Shown piece by piece: positions 8,544 through 16,523 of a stretch of DNA of 64,000 bases. Each line of letters starts with the position of its first letter. Within the stretch, counting starts at the first letter, position 1. Made by a program: the position numbers and the translations under genes. The notes below the pieces were generated by a model, which was given only the letters and a program-made list of their open reading frames with translations, had not been told where the DNA came from and did no database searches. Where the stretch lies: IMG/VR virus record IMGVR_UViG_3300047494_000104, positions 1 to 64,000 of that record; one strand, written 5' to 3'. This DNA comes from a virus.

Positions 8544-9280
8544 GATTTGTTAACCTCGAGCGTGATCGTGTTGACCATCGTGCCGGAGGATTTGAACGAG
8601 CCGGCCGGGTTTTCGTGGATGAACCAGACGTAGCAGCCGGCGGCGCGCATCTTATCGGTGAACTTCTGGAAAGCGGCGCTCGTGGTATTGCCCGCCATGA
8701 TGGAAACGAGCTTACCTCCATCGTGCAGCCATTCCAGCGCCCGGAGGACGTGCTTGATGTCGTGGCCCTTGGTAAAAGGCGGGTTCATCACCACGCGCTC
8801 GACCTTGGACCGAGGCATCTCGAGGAAGTCCATCTCGCAGTAGAGAAGCCCTTTGCTCTCCAGAACCTTGCACGCGACGGGATCCTTCTCGACGCACTTC
8901 ACCCAGCGCGCGCCAGCTTGCACGCAGAGCATCGCCAGCGCCCCGTGACCGGCCGACGGCTCGAGCACCGTGCGTTCTTCCACGTTCGCCAGCTCGACGA
9001 CGTAGGCTGCCAATTCCGGCGGGGTGTAGAACGCCTGGTTCGCTTGCTGGATGCTGGTGGACTCGCCGGTCTCGAGGACCATGCCGAGCAGCGGCCGCGG
9101 ATCGGAAACGAAAACGTGCGCCTTCGCGCCGCGATTCCATTTGCCGCCGGCGTTGGTCAGCACCTTGTTGACGCGCTCGTAAAGGCCGCGGTCGAGTTGT
9201 TGAGGGAGAACGACGCTATTTGCGCCGATGGTGGAGCGCTCGAGGACTGAGCGCACGTCGGGTGTCAGTGTGGTTGGCAT
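8540..9280 (-). CDS. SAM-dependent DNA methyltransferase
   Basis: A 246-aa methyltransferase with motif I LEPSAGHGAL (residues 106-115) before the catalytic NPPF (166-169), the order of gamma- or alpha-class N6-adenine methylases. FYTPPELAAYVVELA upstream of motif I is the usual motif X region. No clear separate target-recognition domain is present, so specificity may be loose or may need a partner. Second methylase in the window besides 395-1141. Confidence 0.85.
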   Translation of the reverse strand: MPTTLTPDVRSVLERSTIGANSVVLPQQLDRGLYERVNKVLTNAGGKWNRGAKAHVFVSDPRPLLGMVLETGESTSIQQANQAFYTPPELAAYVVELANVEERTVLEPSAGHGALAMLCVQAGARWVKCVEKDPVACKVLESKGLLYCEMDFLEMPRSKVERVVMNPPFTKGHDIKHVLRALEWLHDGGKLVSIMAGNTTSAAFQKFTDKMRAAGCYVWFIHENPAGSFKSSGTMVNTITLEVNKS

Positions 9281-9374
9281 AAGTTGATGTTCTGAATCTG
9301 GCGGGTTCGTGCCATGTCTCGCCGATCGCGAGTTTGGCGAATTTTTCGCGGCGTTCCTTGGCTGTGAGTTTCAC
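9216..9374 (-). CDS. Possible 52-aa protein overlapping the methyltransferase start
   Basis: GTG at 9374 overlaps the upstream stop as GTGA, as in neighbouring genes. The ORF starts MKLTAKERREKFAKLAIGE and then runs 65 bp into the methyltransferase gene. Without it there would be a 90-bp gap. It may be real, or only its first part may matter for coupling. Confidence 0.3.
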   Translation of the reverse strand: MKLTAKERREKFAKLAIGETWHEPARFRTSTYANHTDTRRALSPRALHHRRK

Positions 9375-9589
9375 GACTCAACCCGGATGGCGCCGACGAC
9401 ATCGCGATCAGCTTTGATGAGTGACTTGGCGCGGTCGATGTCCTCGTCGGTGTGATGAGGCTCGCGCAAAATTAGGAAGCCGGCGCCGTCACAGTTTGCC
9501 AGCCACCACTCGAAGGCGACTCCGTTATTCGTGACGTCGTGATGCTTACGCGCATGGGCAACGCGCTCTTGGATTGTGGGTTCGTTCAT
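9371..9589 (-). CDS. Hypothetical 72-aa protein
   Basis: Acidic protein with a helical start (TIQERVAHARKHHDV) and a mixed C-terminal half (FLILREPHHTDEDIDRAKSLI). Lies between the VWA gene and the methyltransferase. No family recognised. Confidence 0.6.
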   Translation of the reverse strand: MNEPTIQERVAHARKHHDVTNNGVAFEWWLANCDGAGFLILREPHHTDEDIDRAKSLIKADRDVVGAIRVES

Positions 9590-9590
9590 T

Positions 9591-10772
9591 TCAGTTCACG
9601 TCGATGTAGATCATCTCGCCCCACGGGATGATGCCGAATTTGTTGATCGATCCCCAGAGCACGGGATAGCCGGCAGGCTCGTCATGGGGAAATTGGCCCG
9701 CGAGGTCGGTGAGGTAGATAAGAGCGATAGGGTTGATGTCGCTCGTCTCCACGTAATCGAACACGGGCCGGAAGTCAGTGCCACCACCGCCAACCGCCTT
9801 CAGCTCGATCACGTCGCCGGCCTCGTACTCCTTCACCTTGTTGACCTCGGCGTCGCAGTATATGACGACGAGCTTTTCGGGCAAGCAATCGTCGATAATC
9901 CCCTGCATCTCGGAAGCGAAGGCTTGGAGCACCGTATCCGTGATGGATCCCGACGTATCGATCGCGACGACGATGGGCCCCATACGCGTCCCGGTCCTGG
10001 TCGGCAAGTGAAGGCCGAGATGGATCAGTGACCGCTTGGACTTGGCAAACGAGTAGTCGTCACCGGCCGCCACGACGTTGAAGAAGTGACGGAGCTGCTC
10101 ACGCCACGGCACGCGCGGGTCGACGACCTCTTCGATGAGGCGCTGGAGCATCTGCGGCAGTTTGCCGGCTTGGTTCGCGACGTTGGCCGCCTGGACGACT
10201 TTTACCTGCCAGTCGGCTTTCTCTTCCTCGATTTCTTCCGGGGTGCCTTGAGCCGGCATTACCTCGCCGGGTGACTTGAGTTCTCCCGGCTCATCACCCC
10301 CACCGTCGCCCTTACCTGGCGGCTCGACGGGCAGGAGGTTGTAAATCTCCTCGACACTGAGATTGTCGAAGGCTGGATTAGGCGGGCACCACTTGTCGAG
10401 ATCGGCCAGCTCGAAGTAATCGCGAAGCTGGGCGTCGCCGTTGGCAATAGCATGAGCATTCGAGGCCCGCATGACGTTCGCCACCGCGTAGTCGCACGCC
10501 TTGTTGTACCGCTTCGGCTCCCTTCCCTCCATGCGGAAGGTGTGCTGCAGCGCGCCGTGAAGGATGCACTCGCAAATTACCGTCCGCATTTGCTTCTTGG
10601 ACAGCTTGGCCGCGTGGTCCGGGTTGTACTCGATCTTCTCCCCGTCCATGCGGAAGGTGGGGATCGCCTTGTTCTCGACCGTCTTCAACGACACCAGCAA
10701 CGAGCCGAAGAACGGCAGGTCGATGATGATCGTCGCGCGGGCGAATTCAATGGCTTCGTCGATTGATTTCAT
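9591..10772 (-). CDS. VWA-domain protein with degenerate metallopeptidase-like N-domain (DUF2201-type)
   Basis: A 393-aa protein. The N-terminal ~120 residues resemble the DUF2201 putative metallopeptidase domain. Where HExxH is expected the sequence reads ECILH (followed by GALQH), so the catalytic His/Glu pair is missing. A Pro/Glu linker follows, then a VWA-like domain with the MIDAS start DTSGS (near residue 272) and downstream GGGGTDF. Known: such proteins pair with MoxR/CobS-type AAA ATPases, and the MoxR gene lies just upstream here. Likely a metal-dependent adaptor or chaperone. Confidence 0.8.
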   Translation of the reverse strand: MKSIDEAIEFARATIIIDLPFFGSLLVSLKTVENKAIPTFRMDGEKIEYNPDHAAKLSKKQMRTVICECILHGALQHTFRMEGREPKRYNKACDYAVANVMRASNAHAIANGDAQLRDYFELADLDKWCPPNPAFDNLSVEEIYNLLPVEPPGKGDGGGDEPGELKSPGEVMPAQGTPEEIEEEKADWQVKVVQAANVANQAGKLPQMLQRLIEEVVDPRVPWREQLRHFFNVVAAGDDYSFAKSKRSLIHLGLHLPTRTGTRMGPIVVAIDTSGSITDTVLQAFASEMQGIIDDCLPEKLVVIYCDAEVNKVKEYEAGDVIELKAVGGGGTDFRPVFDYVETSDINPIALIYLTDLAGQFPHDEPAGYPVLWGSINKFGIIPWGEMIYIDVN

Positions 10773-10936
10773 AGTTTAGCCTGTTGTTCGATTCCAATTT
10801 CGGTGAGTTCTGCGATGTCGTTTATCTCGTCGCCGAGAGGCCCAAATTTAACGAGCTCCAGACAATCCCACTCGCCTTTAATTCGAGCGCGGATTGCCTT
10901 GAGGGCTTCGATGGCCGTGAGTTGAGGTCGGTTCAT
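10769..10936 (-). CDS. Hypothetical 55-aa protein between MoxR and VWA genes
   Basis: Starts MNRPQLTAIEALKAIRARIK; mostly helical and acidic towards the end (EINDIAELTEIGIEQQ). Its ATG overlaps the MoxR stop and its stop overlaps the VWA start, so it is part of a three-gene coupled unit and may be a small partner of that pair. Confidence 0.65.
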   Translation of the reverse strand: MNRPQLTAIEALKAIRARIKGEWDCLELVKFGPLGDEINDIAELTEIGIEQQAKL

Positions 10937-11925
10937 GCGAAGAGGTGGCCGTGCTTAATCAGCCATTGGTTGAACGCCTTGCAGTTGGTCATGTCCAAGT
11001 TGCGCACCGCCATGTCCTTCACCGAGCACATCTCGAACTCGTTGGGCATCCGGCTCAGGTATTGGAACACGTTGTCCGCGTTCTTCGGCGTGACGTGCCG
11101 GGCGAGCGCCGTGGCGATGGCATACAAGGGCGCTGGATCCGTCGGCACCTTGGCCGTCATCGGCTTGGCGAGGATCTCGTCCATCGAGGGCAATTCTTGG
11201 TAGACCTTGAGGAAGCCATAGAACTCCGGCGCCGCATGAGGCCCAACGAACCCGTTCACGATCTGAAGGGACGTCTCGTTGTTGTTCTCCTTCATGTCGT
11301 GCGACAAAAACTCCCAGGTCCGAGGGCACGCAAACGGCGTGTTGTCCTTCCACTTCGCAGGATCGAAGTTCATCAGCATGCCCGGCTTGAAGCGCAGGAA
11401 CGCGACGATCTCCGGAATGATGCGCCCGGTGTTGGCGCCGTATTCCTCGAAGTCCTTCTGGCTGACCTCGAGCGTTTGCATGTTGAGGCGACTGACCAAT
11501 GCGCTCGGCATTTTGTAGCTCACCGCCCGGTCGGACTGACTATTGCCGGCCGCCATGACGCTCCATCCCGGAGGGAGCTCGTACTCGCCCAGCTTCCTGT
11601 CCAAGGTAATTTGGTACGCGGCCGCCTGCACCGCTGTCGTTGCGGCCGTGATTTCGTCGAATAAAACGATTCCCGATCCTTCCGTCGGGAAAAAGTCCGG
11701 CGTCATCCAGCGCGTCTTGCCCGTCTTCAGGTCCGGCATCGGAATGCCGCGGAGGTCGACCGGATCGAACATGTTCAGTCTCACATCTCGAAACTGAATG
11801 CCGAGCTCATCCGCGGCTTGCCGGATGATTGATGATTTGCCGACGCCGGGCGGCGACATCACCATGAACGGCTGTTTCGATCGGTAAAAACGCTTTGCTG
11901 CTTTCTTGAGGTCTTTCGGTCCCAT
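10933..11925 (-). CDS. MoxR-like AAA+ ATPase
   Basis: A 330-aa AAA+ ATPase with Walker A PPGVGKSS (about residues 24-31), Walker B GIVLFDEI, sensor-1 AAGNSQSD and an Arg-finger-like LVSRLN. AAA+ ATPases of this kind act with VWA proteins to mature or remodel metal-containing complexes; the VWA partner is two genes downstream. Opens a block: CAAAGGAAG precedes the ATG at 11925. The substrate in this phage is unknown. Confidence 0.85.
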   Translation of the reverse strand: MGPKDLKKAAKRFYRSKQPFMVMSPPGVGKSSIIRQAADELGIQFRDVRLNMFDPVDLRGIPMPDLKTGKTRWMTPDFFPTEGSGIVLFDEITAATTAVQAAAYQITLDRKLGEYELPPGWSVMAAGNSQSDRAVSYKMPSALVSRLNMQTLEVSQKDFEEYGANTGRIIPEIVAFLRFKPGMLMNFDPAKWKDNTPFACPRTWEFLSHDMKENNNETSLQIVNGFVGPHAAPEFYGFLKVYQELPSMDEILAKPMTAKVPTDPAPLYAIATALARHVTPKNADNVFQYLSRMPNEFEMCSVKDMAVRNLDMTNCKAFNQWLIKHGHLFA

Positions 11926-11946
11926 ATGCTTCCTTTGGTTTGTTGT

Positions 11947-12390
11947 TTACTGCCTGATCACTTTGACGATGGCGGCGAGTTCCTCGAGCGCCTCGTACTT
12001 GTCTGCCCAGTCCTGGGCCTCCTGCTTCGCGCGGGTTAAAATCTGTTTGCGGAGATTCTTATCCGCCAAGGCTCGCGTTGTACTGACGTAGGCGCGTTCC
12101 TGTGCATCATCCTCGCCGCCCAACGTCCTCGAACTGACGAACACGACGCTTTGAAAAGCCCTCACCGGCGCGCCTTCCTCGCGAACGATCATCACCGTTC
12201 GTATGAGTTGCCGCGCCTGCCATAGGCGATACTCGCTAGCTGCCTTGCTGTCGTCCCACTGAAAAAACCTGTGAAGCGGCGAATCGACCGGCTTCGCCTC
12301 TTTCACCACCGCTTGCGGCGTTAGGGTGCCGTCCCGTTTTTCTATCTTATCGAAATAGTTTTTGATGATTTCGTCTTTTGTTTTGCTCAT
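11947..12390 (-). CDS. Conserved phage protein of the recombination region
   Basis: A 147-aa protein containing LTPQAVVKEAKPVDSPLH followed by RFFQWDDSKAASEYRLWQAR. This is the SPLHxxFxWDDxxAAxxYRxxQAR pattern I recall from many phage proteins near annealing or exonuclease genes; function unknown. Start 12390 is preceded by AAAGGAC. Earlier in-frame ATGs at 12411 and 12426 would sit in the pentamer array. Confidence 0.65.
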   Translation of the reverse strand: MSKTKDEIIKNYFDKIEKRDGTLTPQAVVKEAKPVDSPLHRFFQWDDSKAASEYRLWQARQLIRTVMIVREEGAPVRAFQSVVFVSSRTLGGEDDAQERAYVSTTRALADKNLRKQILTRAKQEAQDWADKYEALEELAAIVKVIRQ

Positions 12391-12397
12391 ATTTTTG

Positions 12398-12913
12398 TCC
12401 TTTGCTGCCATTCCGTTACACTCCATTCCAACGCGGTCCTGTCCCGGAGCTTCCTTTCCTATCCAATTCTGCCCATGCGCTACAATGCTCTACGGTTCTC
12501 GACGTTACTTGCCGTTCCCTTGCTGCCCATGTTCGCCGGTCCTGTCCGTCCTGTCCCAGGCTCGACCCTCCAGTCCTATGCTGGCTTGCCGTGCCACGGC
12601 TCTCCTCGTCATTGCTCTCGCGTCCTGACCGTTCCGGTACTGCCCGTGCGTGCGATGCCATGCCTTTCCCTAGCTCTGCTCTCCAGTCCTTTACTGCCAC
12701 TTCCCGACATTGCCCTCCACCCTCTCGATTCCAAGACGGTCGATTCCAGTGCTGGCTTTCCGGGCCTTACCTTGCCGCTCACAGCGATTTCCCGCCCCGC
12801 CTCTGCTGGCATTCCTTTCCACTGATTCCGGTCCACTTCCCGCCGGTGCTGTGCTTTCCTTTACTGCCTATCCACTACACGGGTGGCCAATTCATTGCCC
12901 ACCCATCCCTTTC
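12398..12913 (-). repeat. Degenerate pentanucleotide array (GGNNN)n, about 100 units
   Basis: On the minus strand G-rich pairs recur every 5 nt for about 500 bp, for example GGATA GGAAA GGAAG and, further on, GGAAT GGAGT GTAAC GGAAT, with occasional phase slips and substituted units. The array fills the gap between genes 12922-13632 and 11947-12390 and runs into the latter's Shine-Dalgarno. Short open frames exist inside (12416-12700 and 12609-12836, minus strand) but look like by-products of a repeat without stop codons. No other gene is visible. Confidence 0.75.
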
Positions 12914-12921
12914 CCGCCTTT

Positions 12922-13632
12922 TCAAATTACGCGAAACATGCCCCACGAGCCGTTGCACTCGGGGCGATATTCAAAGATGCCAACGCCGAAGCCAGCGACG
13001 TTGAAGAGGTTGGTGATCTGGCCGGGCGTGATCACCCGCGAGTTGTACTCGACGAGGAACTTCACCCGCCAGGTCGGGAATTGAGCGCGAAACCGAATGT
13101 CGGACGTGCCCATGCCGACGCGGACCATGTCCGAACGCATCGAAGCGCCGTGCTTGCGCTCGAATTCGATCTCGTTCCAATACTTGGAATCTTCTTCGGT
13201 GATCGGCGTTTTGATCTCCGGCACTTCGATCTTGAGCATGTCGCCCTTGATGTGGAACGCCCGGCGCATCGCCGTCTTCTGGAGTTCGACGTCGTTCGCC
13301 GCGGTTACCGCCGCGTTCTTGAGCGACACGGCCGGAATTCCGAATCCCGATCCGTCCGGAAGACGATAGAGCGACGCCTTAAAGTCCTCCACCGGATTCC
13401 GCTTTTCGCGGCCCTTGCTGGCCTCGCCGAGCTGCTTGTCGAGCATCATCTTCTTGGCCTTTTCGCTCCAGGCGTGTACGACGAGTTGAGACGTTCCCTC
13501 GATCGTGACCTGAAAGGTAATCAGGTCAAGGCGGACGTCTTGGATTTGCAGCATCTCCGCAACGAGCTTTCCGCCTTTCGGCGTCGATCCGTTACGGGTT
13601 GCTTTGAGTTTGGGTGCTGATTTGACTGGCAT
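12922..13632 (-). CDS. Conserved phage protein with WSEKAKKMM motif
   Basis: A 236-aa protein with IEGTSQLVVHAWSEKAKKMM (residues ~45-65), DFKASLYRLPDGSGFGIPA, then DMVRVGMGTSDIRFR and a C-terminal ITNLFNVAGFGVGIFEYRPE. I recognise this set from a widespread uncharacterised phage family found beside single-strand annealing and exonuclease genes. Role unknown; a DNA-recombination function is guilt by association. CAAAGGAACAAC precedes the ATG. The pentamer array starts immediately after its stop. Confidence 0.7.
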   Translation of the reverse strand: MPVKSAPKLKATRNGSTPKGGKLVAEMLQIQDVRLDLITFQVTIEGTSQLVVHAWSEKAKKMMLDKQLGEASKGREKRNPVEDFKASLYRLPDGSGFGIPAVSLKNAAVTAANDVELQKTAMRRAFHIKGDMLKIEVPEIKTPITEEDSKYWNEIEFERKHGASMRSDMVRVGMGTSDIRFRAQFPTWRVKFLVEYNSRVITPGQITNLFNVAGFGVGIFEYRPECNGSWGMFRVI

Positions 13633-13774
13633 GTTGTTCCTTTGGTTCTTTGTTAATCACGAATTCGACGAACATCGTCAGCGTCGTGAGCGCGAAGGCG
13701 ATGCCTAAAGTGTAGATAATGGTGGCGACGAAGCGGTCGGCTCGATCGTGCGCGCAGAGGTTGGGTTTCTTCAT
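13592..13774 (-). CDS. Small single-span membrane protein
   Basis: A 60-aa protein with a hydrophobic segment at residues ~18-42 (IIYTLGIAFALTTLTMFVEF) and a Gln/Thr-rich tail. Coupled by ATGA to the upstream gene and overlapping the next gene by 41 bp. Function unknown. Confidence 0.55.
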   Translation of the reverse strand: MKKPNLCAHDRADRFVATIIYTLGIAFALTTLTMFVEFVINKEPKEQHASQISTQTQSNP

Positions 13775-14043
13775 AAAAGTTGGAGTTCGCCGCATGCAAT
13801 CCGCGCGCGCTGGAGAAGTCGATTGCCGATCGAGTCGACGACCTTGGGGCAATAGGTCGGAAGCATCGAGGACGTACAGAGCCGCCAATACGCTCCGACG
13901 CGGGTGAAGCATTCGTACTCCAGCTTGCCGTCATCGTCTCGGAAAGCCTCTGCCCTGAACCACACGCTATCGATCTCGAATTCCTCGCTCGAAATGATGC
14001 CGAGGTTCATGCCATTGGCATATTGGAGCTTGGCTTTGCTCAC
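13771..14043 (-). CDS. Hypothetical protein
   Basis: A 90-aa protein (GTG start at 14043; begins MSKAKLQYANGMNLGIISSE) with a beta-rich first half (FEIDSVWFRAEAFRDDDGKL) and a Cys-containing helical end. Start chosen for the GAGGGGG site 5 bp upstream. An open frame continues further upstream but lacks a site and overlaps the DUF3150-like gene. Confidence 0.6.
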   Translation of the reverse strand: MSKAKLQYANGMNLGIISSEEFEIDSVWFRAEAFRDDDGKLEYECFTRVGAYWRLCTSSMLPTYCPKVVDSIGNRLLQRARIACGELQLL

Positions 14044-14138
14044 TCGCGCCCCCTCGACGAGGGCGCGAGTCCGAGCCATTGCAAGCCGCGCGCATCCAAG
14101 CGATTCCCTGCCGAGGGATGCCATTGAGCGGACGTCAT
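14040..14138 (-). CDS. Possible 32-aa microprotein
   Basis: ATG at 14138 overlaps the DUF3150-like stop (ATGA) and the ORF ends in a GTGA junction with the next gene. Begins MTSAQWHPSAG. It bridges an otherwise empty 90-bp gap; only the junction pattern supports it. Confidence 0.3.
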   Translation of the reverse strand: MTSAQWHPSAGNRLDARGLQWLGLAPSSRGRE

Positions 14139-15010
14139 GCAGCCTCCGGTATTGGACCGAGCATTTCAAGAATATTCGACGCCCTTTGCAGCGCCTCTTT
14201 CCTGGTGAAAACGTCGTCGCGGATTTCGTCGGGACGCAGCTTTCCGATAGATCCCATAATCTCGCGGCGGACCTGCTCGAGGCGTTGGTCCCCGGTGACA
14301 TTGAGCGAGGGAATCAAATCGCAAATCTCGCGGATGTTCCCAACCAGAGAATCTCGAAATACTGCCGGCTTTCCATCGGATCCCTTCTCGTTCAACTTAT
14401 TAACGAAGTTTGCCAGCTTCTCGCCGAGCCGGGCGTAGAGCTCGTTCTCGGCCGCCTTTTCGGCTTCGCTGATGCGCTCACTGATCTCGCGCCGCATGGA
14501 TTCGATCTCCTGGGCCGGCAGGTCGACGCGAATGTCGCCGCCGTCGGGAACCGGTGCCCGAATGATGCGAAACGAGAAGTGACTCGCGATCGTGGTCTCA
14601 TCGGGATAGTCCGCTTCGTTGAACGTGCCGTTGAGATCGATGCGCGCTTGGCGCAGCTTCTCTGGCCACTTGGCGCAAAACCCGGCGGCCGCTACTTCGC
14701 CCTTTTCGATCAGGCCGCGGATGTTCTTCATGTAAACGTCGTGGTGCTTGCCGGGCAGCATGCGGGCTCCGTCGTCACCCCACGGCACGGTATTTTCGCG
14801 GTGGAACGTTCGGATCTCGGAGACGATCTTGTTGACCATCTGGAGGTCGGGATCTTCCTTCGACACCAAACGCTTCACCACGCGCAGGGCATCGCTCTTG
14901 GTCCGGTGATTTTCGCTCACCTCCGTGGTGAGCTTCTTGTCCGTCTTCGTGCCGGAAAACACGCTGATCTTGAGGTTGACCAGCAAACAGCTATCCGAGA
15001 TTTTGGGCAT
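14135..15010 (-). CDS. DUF3150-like phage protein
   Basis: A 291-aa mostly helical protein. Near the N-terminus it has LLVNLKISVFSGTKTDKKLT, then a middle with HRENTVPWGDDGARMLPG and RAPVPDGGDIRVDLPAQE. The [VI]F/WSGxKxDKKL start and the LPW-DxG-RLLP segment are what I recall of DUF3150-type proteins, which accompany MoxR/CobS and VWA genes in plasmids and phages. MoxR and VWA genes lie downstream in the same direction. Function of the family unknown. Confidence 0.5.
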   Translation of the reverse strand: MPKISDSCLLVNLKISVFSGTKTDKKLTTEVSENHRTKSDALRVVKRLVSKEDPDLQMVNKIVSEIRTFHRENTVPWGDDGARMLPGKHHDVYMKNIRGLIEKGEVAAAGFCAKWPEKLRQARIDLNGTFNEADYPDETTIASHFSFRIIRAPVPDGGDIRVDLPAQEIESMRREISERISEAEKAAENELYARLGEKLANFVNKLNEKGSDGKPAVFRDSLVGNIREICDLIPSLNVTGDQRLEQVRREIMGSIGKLRPDEIRDDVFTRKEALQRASNILEMLGPIPEAA

Positions 15011-15030
15011 AATTGATGTTTTGTTAGTGT

Positions 15031-15261
15031 TTAGTTATTCCCGGAAACGCTTCCTGCATTGCCGGTGAAATTATTGAACCGATCGACCATGACTTGGGAC
15101 ATCCTGGAAATCTCGAGCAATCCTTCCGAAATGCTCGCGACCGTCTTGGATTGGTCCATGACCGTCTTCCCATCGGCGCTCAGCTTCATTTCGAGCGTGG
15201 GCAGTTGGTCAAAAGGCGCAGTGAGTCGGAACTTAAAAACGTGGGGGGGCGGTTTGGACAT
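15031..15261 (-). CDS. Hypothetical 76-aa protein
   Basis: Starts MSKPPPHVFKFRLTAPFDQL, with an amphipathic helix in the second half (SISEGLLEISRMSQVMVDRF). Begins one base after the DnaN stop, so probably co-expressed with the clamp; a clamp-associated role is conceivable but no clamp-binding motif was identified. Confidence 0.6.
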   Translation of the reverse strand: MSKPPPHVFKFRLTAPFDQLPTLEMKLSADGKTVMDQSKTVASISEGLLEISRMSQVMVDRFNNFTGNAGSVSGNN

Positions 15262-16485
15262 TTACGAGACCCTCATCGGCATGATGACGATCTTCTGGTC
15301 GTAGTCGTTGGGACTGTCGATCGTGATCGGCGCCATCTCGTTCTCGAAATTCATCGTGACGCGGCCGCTGGTGAGCGATTCGAGCGCCTCCTGCAGGAAC
15401 GTCGCGTTGAGCGAGATCTTGAGCCGCTTCGTCATTCGGCCATAGAACGTGCAGGCGCCGACGGATTTGCCCTTGTCCGGAATCTTCTGCTCGAGCTCGA
15501 CGACGTGGTTGAAAAAGTCGAAGCTCATCGTGTCGTTGTTGCAGCCCTTCATCCGGGTGGATTTGATGGCGGCGATGAACTTCTCGCGGGGAAGCTCGAC
15601 CCAGTCCTTCAGTGACGTCGGAATCACTTGGCGCCAGTTCGGGAAGTTTCCCTCGATGAGCTTGGAAGTGATGATCGTGTCGACGAGGTGGAAGCGAATG
15701 AAGCCGGGCCAGGTCGCGTAATCCTTGGCGCCCTCCGGCTTTTCACTACGTTCCGACTGATGGCTGATCAGAAGGTCTGTCGGGATGCGCTTCTTGAGCT
15801 TCTCCAGCATGTAGACCGTGGCGTCGGGAATGATCGCGTTGATGTCATTCGGAACAGGTCCGCCCAGGCTGATGCTGGAAGTGGCCAAGCGCCGGCCGTC
15901 CGTGGCGATCATAGTGGTGGACATCGGCCGTTCCGGAATCTCTTTGACGAAAGGCTTACCGTCGGAATCTTTGGCCTTCTCCTTGCGGGCCGGCTGATAG
16001 GTCAGGTGCTCAAAGCAGATGCCGTTGAGCACATACCGCGAGGCGTCCTTCGACATGGCGTAGGAGGTGAGCCGGAGTGCGTCTTGAAAGACCTGGCCGG
16101 ACATGCCGAAGATCGTCGCGTCCTTGAGCTTAATGGACGGCGGGACGTCGTTCACATCGAACATGAGAGCTTCCATCCGCTGGCCGCCACAGATGACCTC
16201 GACGATGTTCTTCGTCTTCACCAAGAATGTGACGGTCTCCTCATTGGCGCCGGCGACGAAAGCCCGGAGATCCTTCCACGGCAGAACGATGTTGAGATCG
16301 CCCTCGCACTGGAGGAACGTCTCGATCGTGGAGTCGAGGTTGGTGGTGGCGAGCGTGAGCACACGGCCCAGCGCGTTGATATGGACCGCGTCGAGTATGG
16401 GCAGCGTCGATCCCTTACCCTTCTTGTTCACGGCCAGCCCGACAATGTCGAGCGCCGCCAGTATCAACTTGCGTGATGTTTGCAT
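15262..16485 (-). CDS. dnaN: DNA polymerase sliding clamp (beta-clamp, DnaN)
   Basis: A 407-aa protein with the segments of bacterial beta clamps in order: an N-terminal helix/strand (MQTSRKLILAALDIVG), RYVLNGICFE, the signature MIATDGRRLA, LIEGNFPNWRQVIPT at the domain 2/3 boundary, LNATFLQEALESL and the C-terminal APITIDSPND...IVIMPMRV. Bacterial DnaN is ~370 aa; the extra length lies in internal loops (for example around KAKDSDGKPF). Likely tethers a host or phage polymerase; no polymerase gene is in this window. AAAGGATAACG precedes the ATG, and palindrome 16506-16517 lies 21 bp upstream. Confidence 0.92.
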   Translation of the reverse strand: MQTSRKLILAALDIVGLAVNKKGKGSTLPILDAVHINALGRVLTLATTNLDSTIETFLQCEGDLNIVLPWKDLRAFVAGANEETVTFLVKTKNIVEVICGGQRMEALMFDVNDVPPSIKLKDATIFGMSGQVFQDALRLTSYAMSKDASRYVLNGICFEHLTYQPARKEKAKDSDGKPFVKEIPERPMSTTMIATDGRRLATSSISLGGPVPNDINAIIPDATVYMLEKLKKRIPTDLLISHQSERSEKPEGAKDYATWPGFIRFHLVDTIITSKLIEGNFPNWRQVIPTSLKDWVELPREKFIAAIKSTRMKGCNNDTMSFDFFNHVVELEQKIPDKGKSVGACTFYGRMTKRLKISLNATFLQEALESLTSGRVTMNFENEMAPITIDSPNDYDQKIVIMPMRVS

Positions 16486-16505
16486 CGTTATCCTTTCGTT
16501 TACGT

Positions 16506-16517
16506 CATTACGTAATG
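16506..16517. promoter_or_regulatory. CATTACGTAATG palindrome upstream of dnaN
   Basis: Perfect 12-bp palindrome (14 bp with flanking T/A), 21 bp before the dnaN start on the minus strand and just upstream of its Shine-Dalgarno. A further half-site (TTACGT) adjoins it. Candidate operator, one of seven copies in the window. Confidence 0.6.
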
Positions 16518-16523
16518 ATTTGG

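Noticed and set aside
8297-9250. 317-aa plus-strand ORF opposite the methyltransferase
   Set aside because: Antisense shadow of 8540-9280; Arg/Gly/Val-rich with no domain, while the minus strand has a clear methylase.
12378-13004. 208-aa plus-strand ORF rich in Pro, Ser and Cys
   Set aside because: It runs antisense through the pentamer array and into gene 12922-13632; the long frame follows from the repeat composition, not from a protein.
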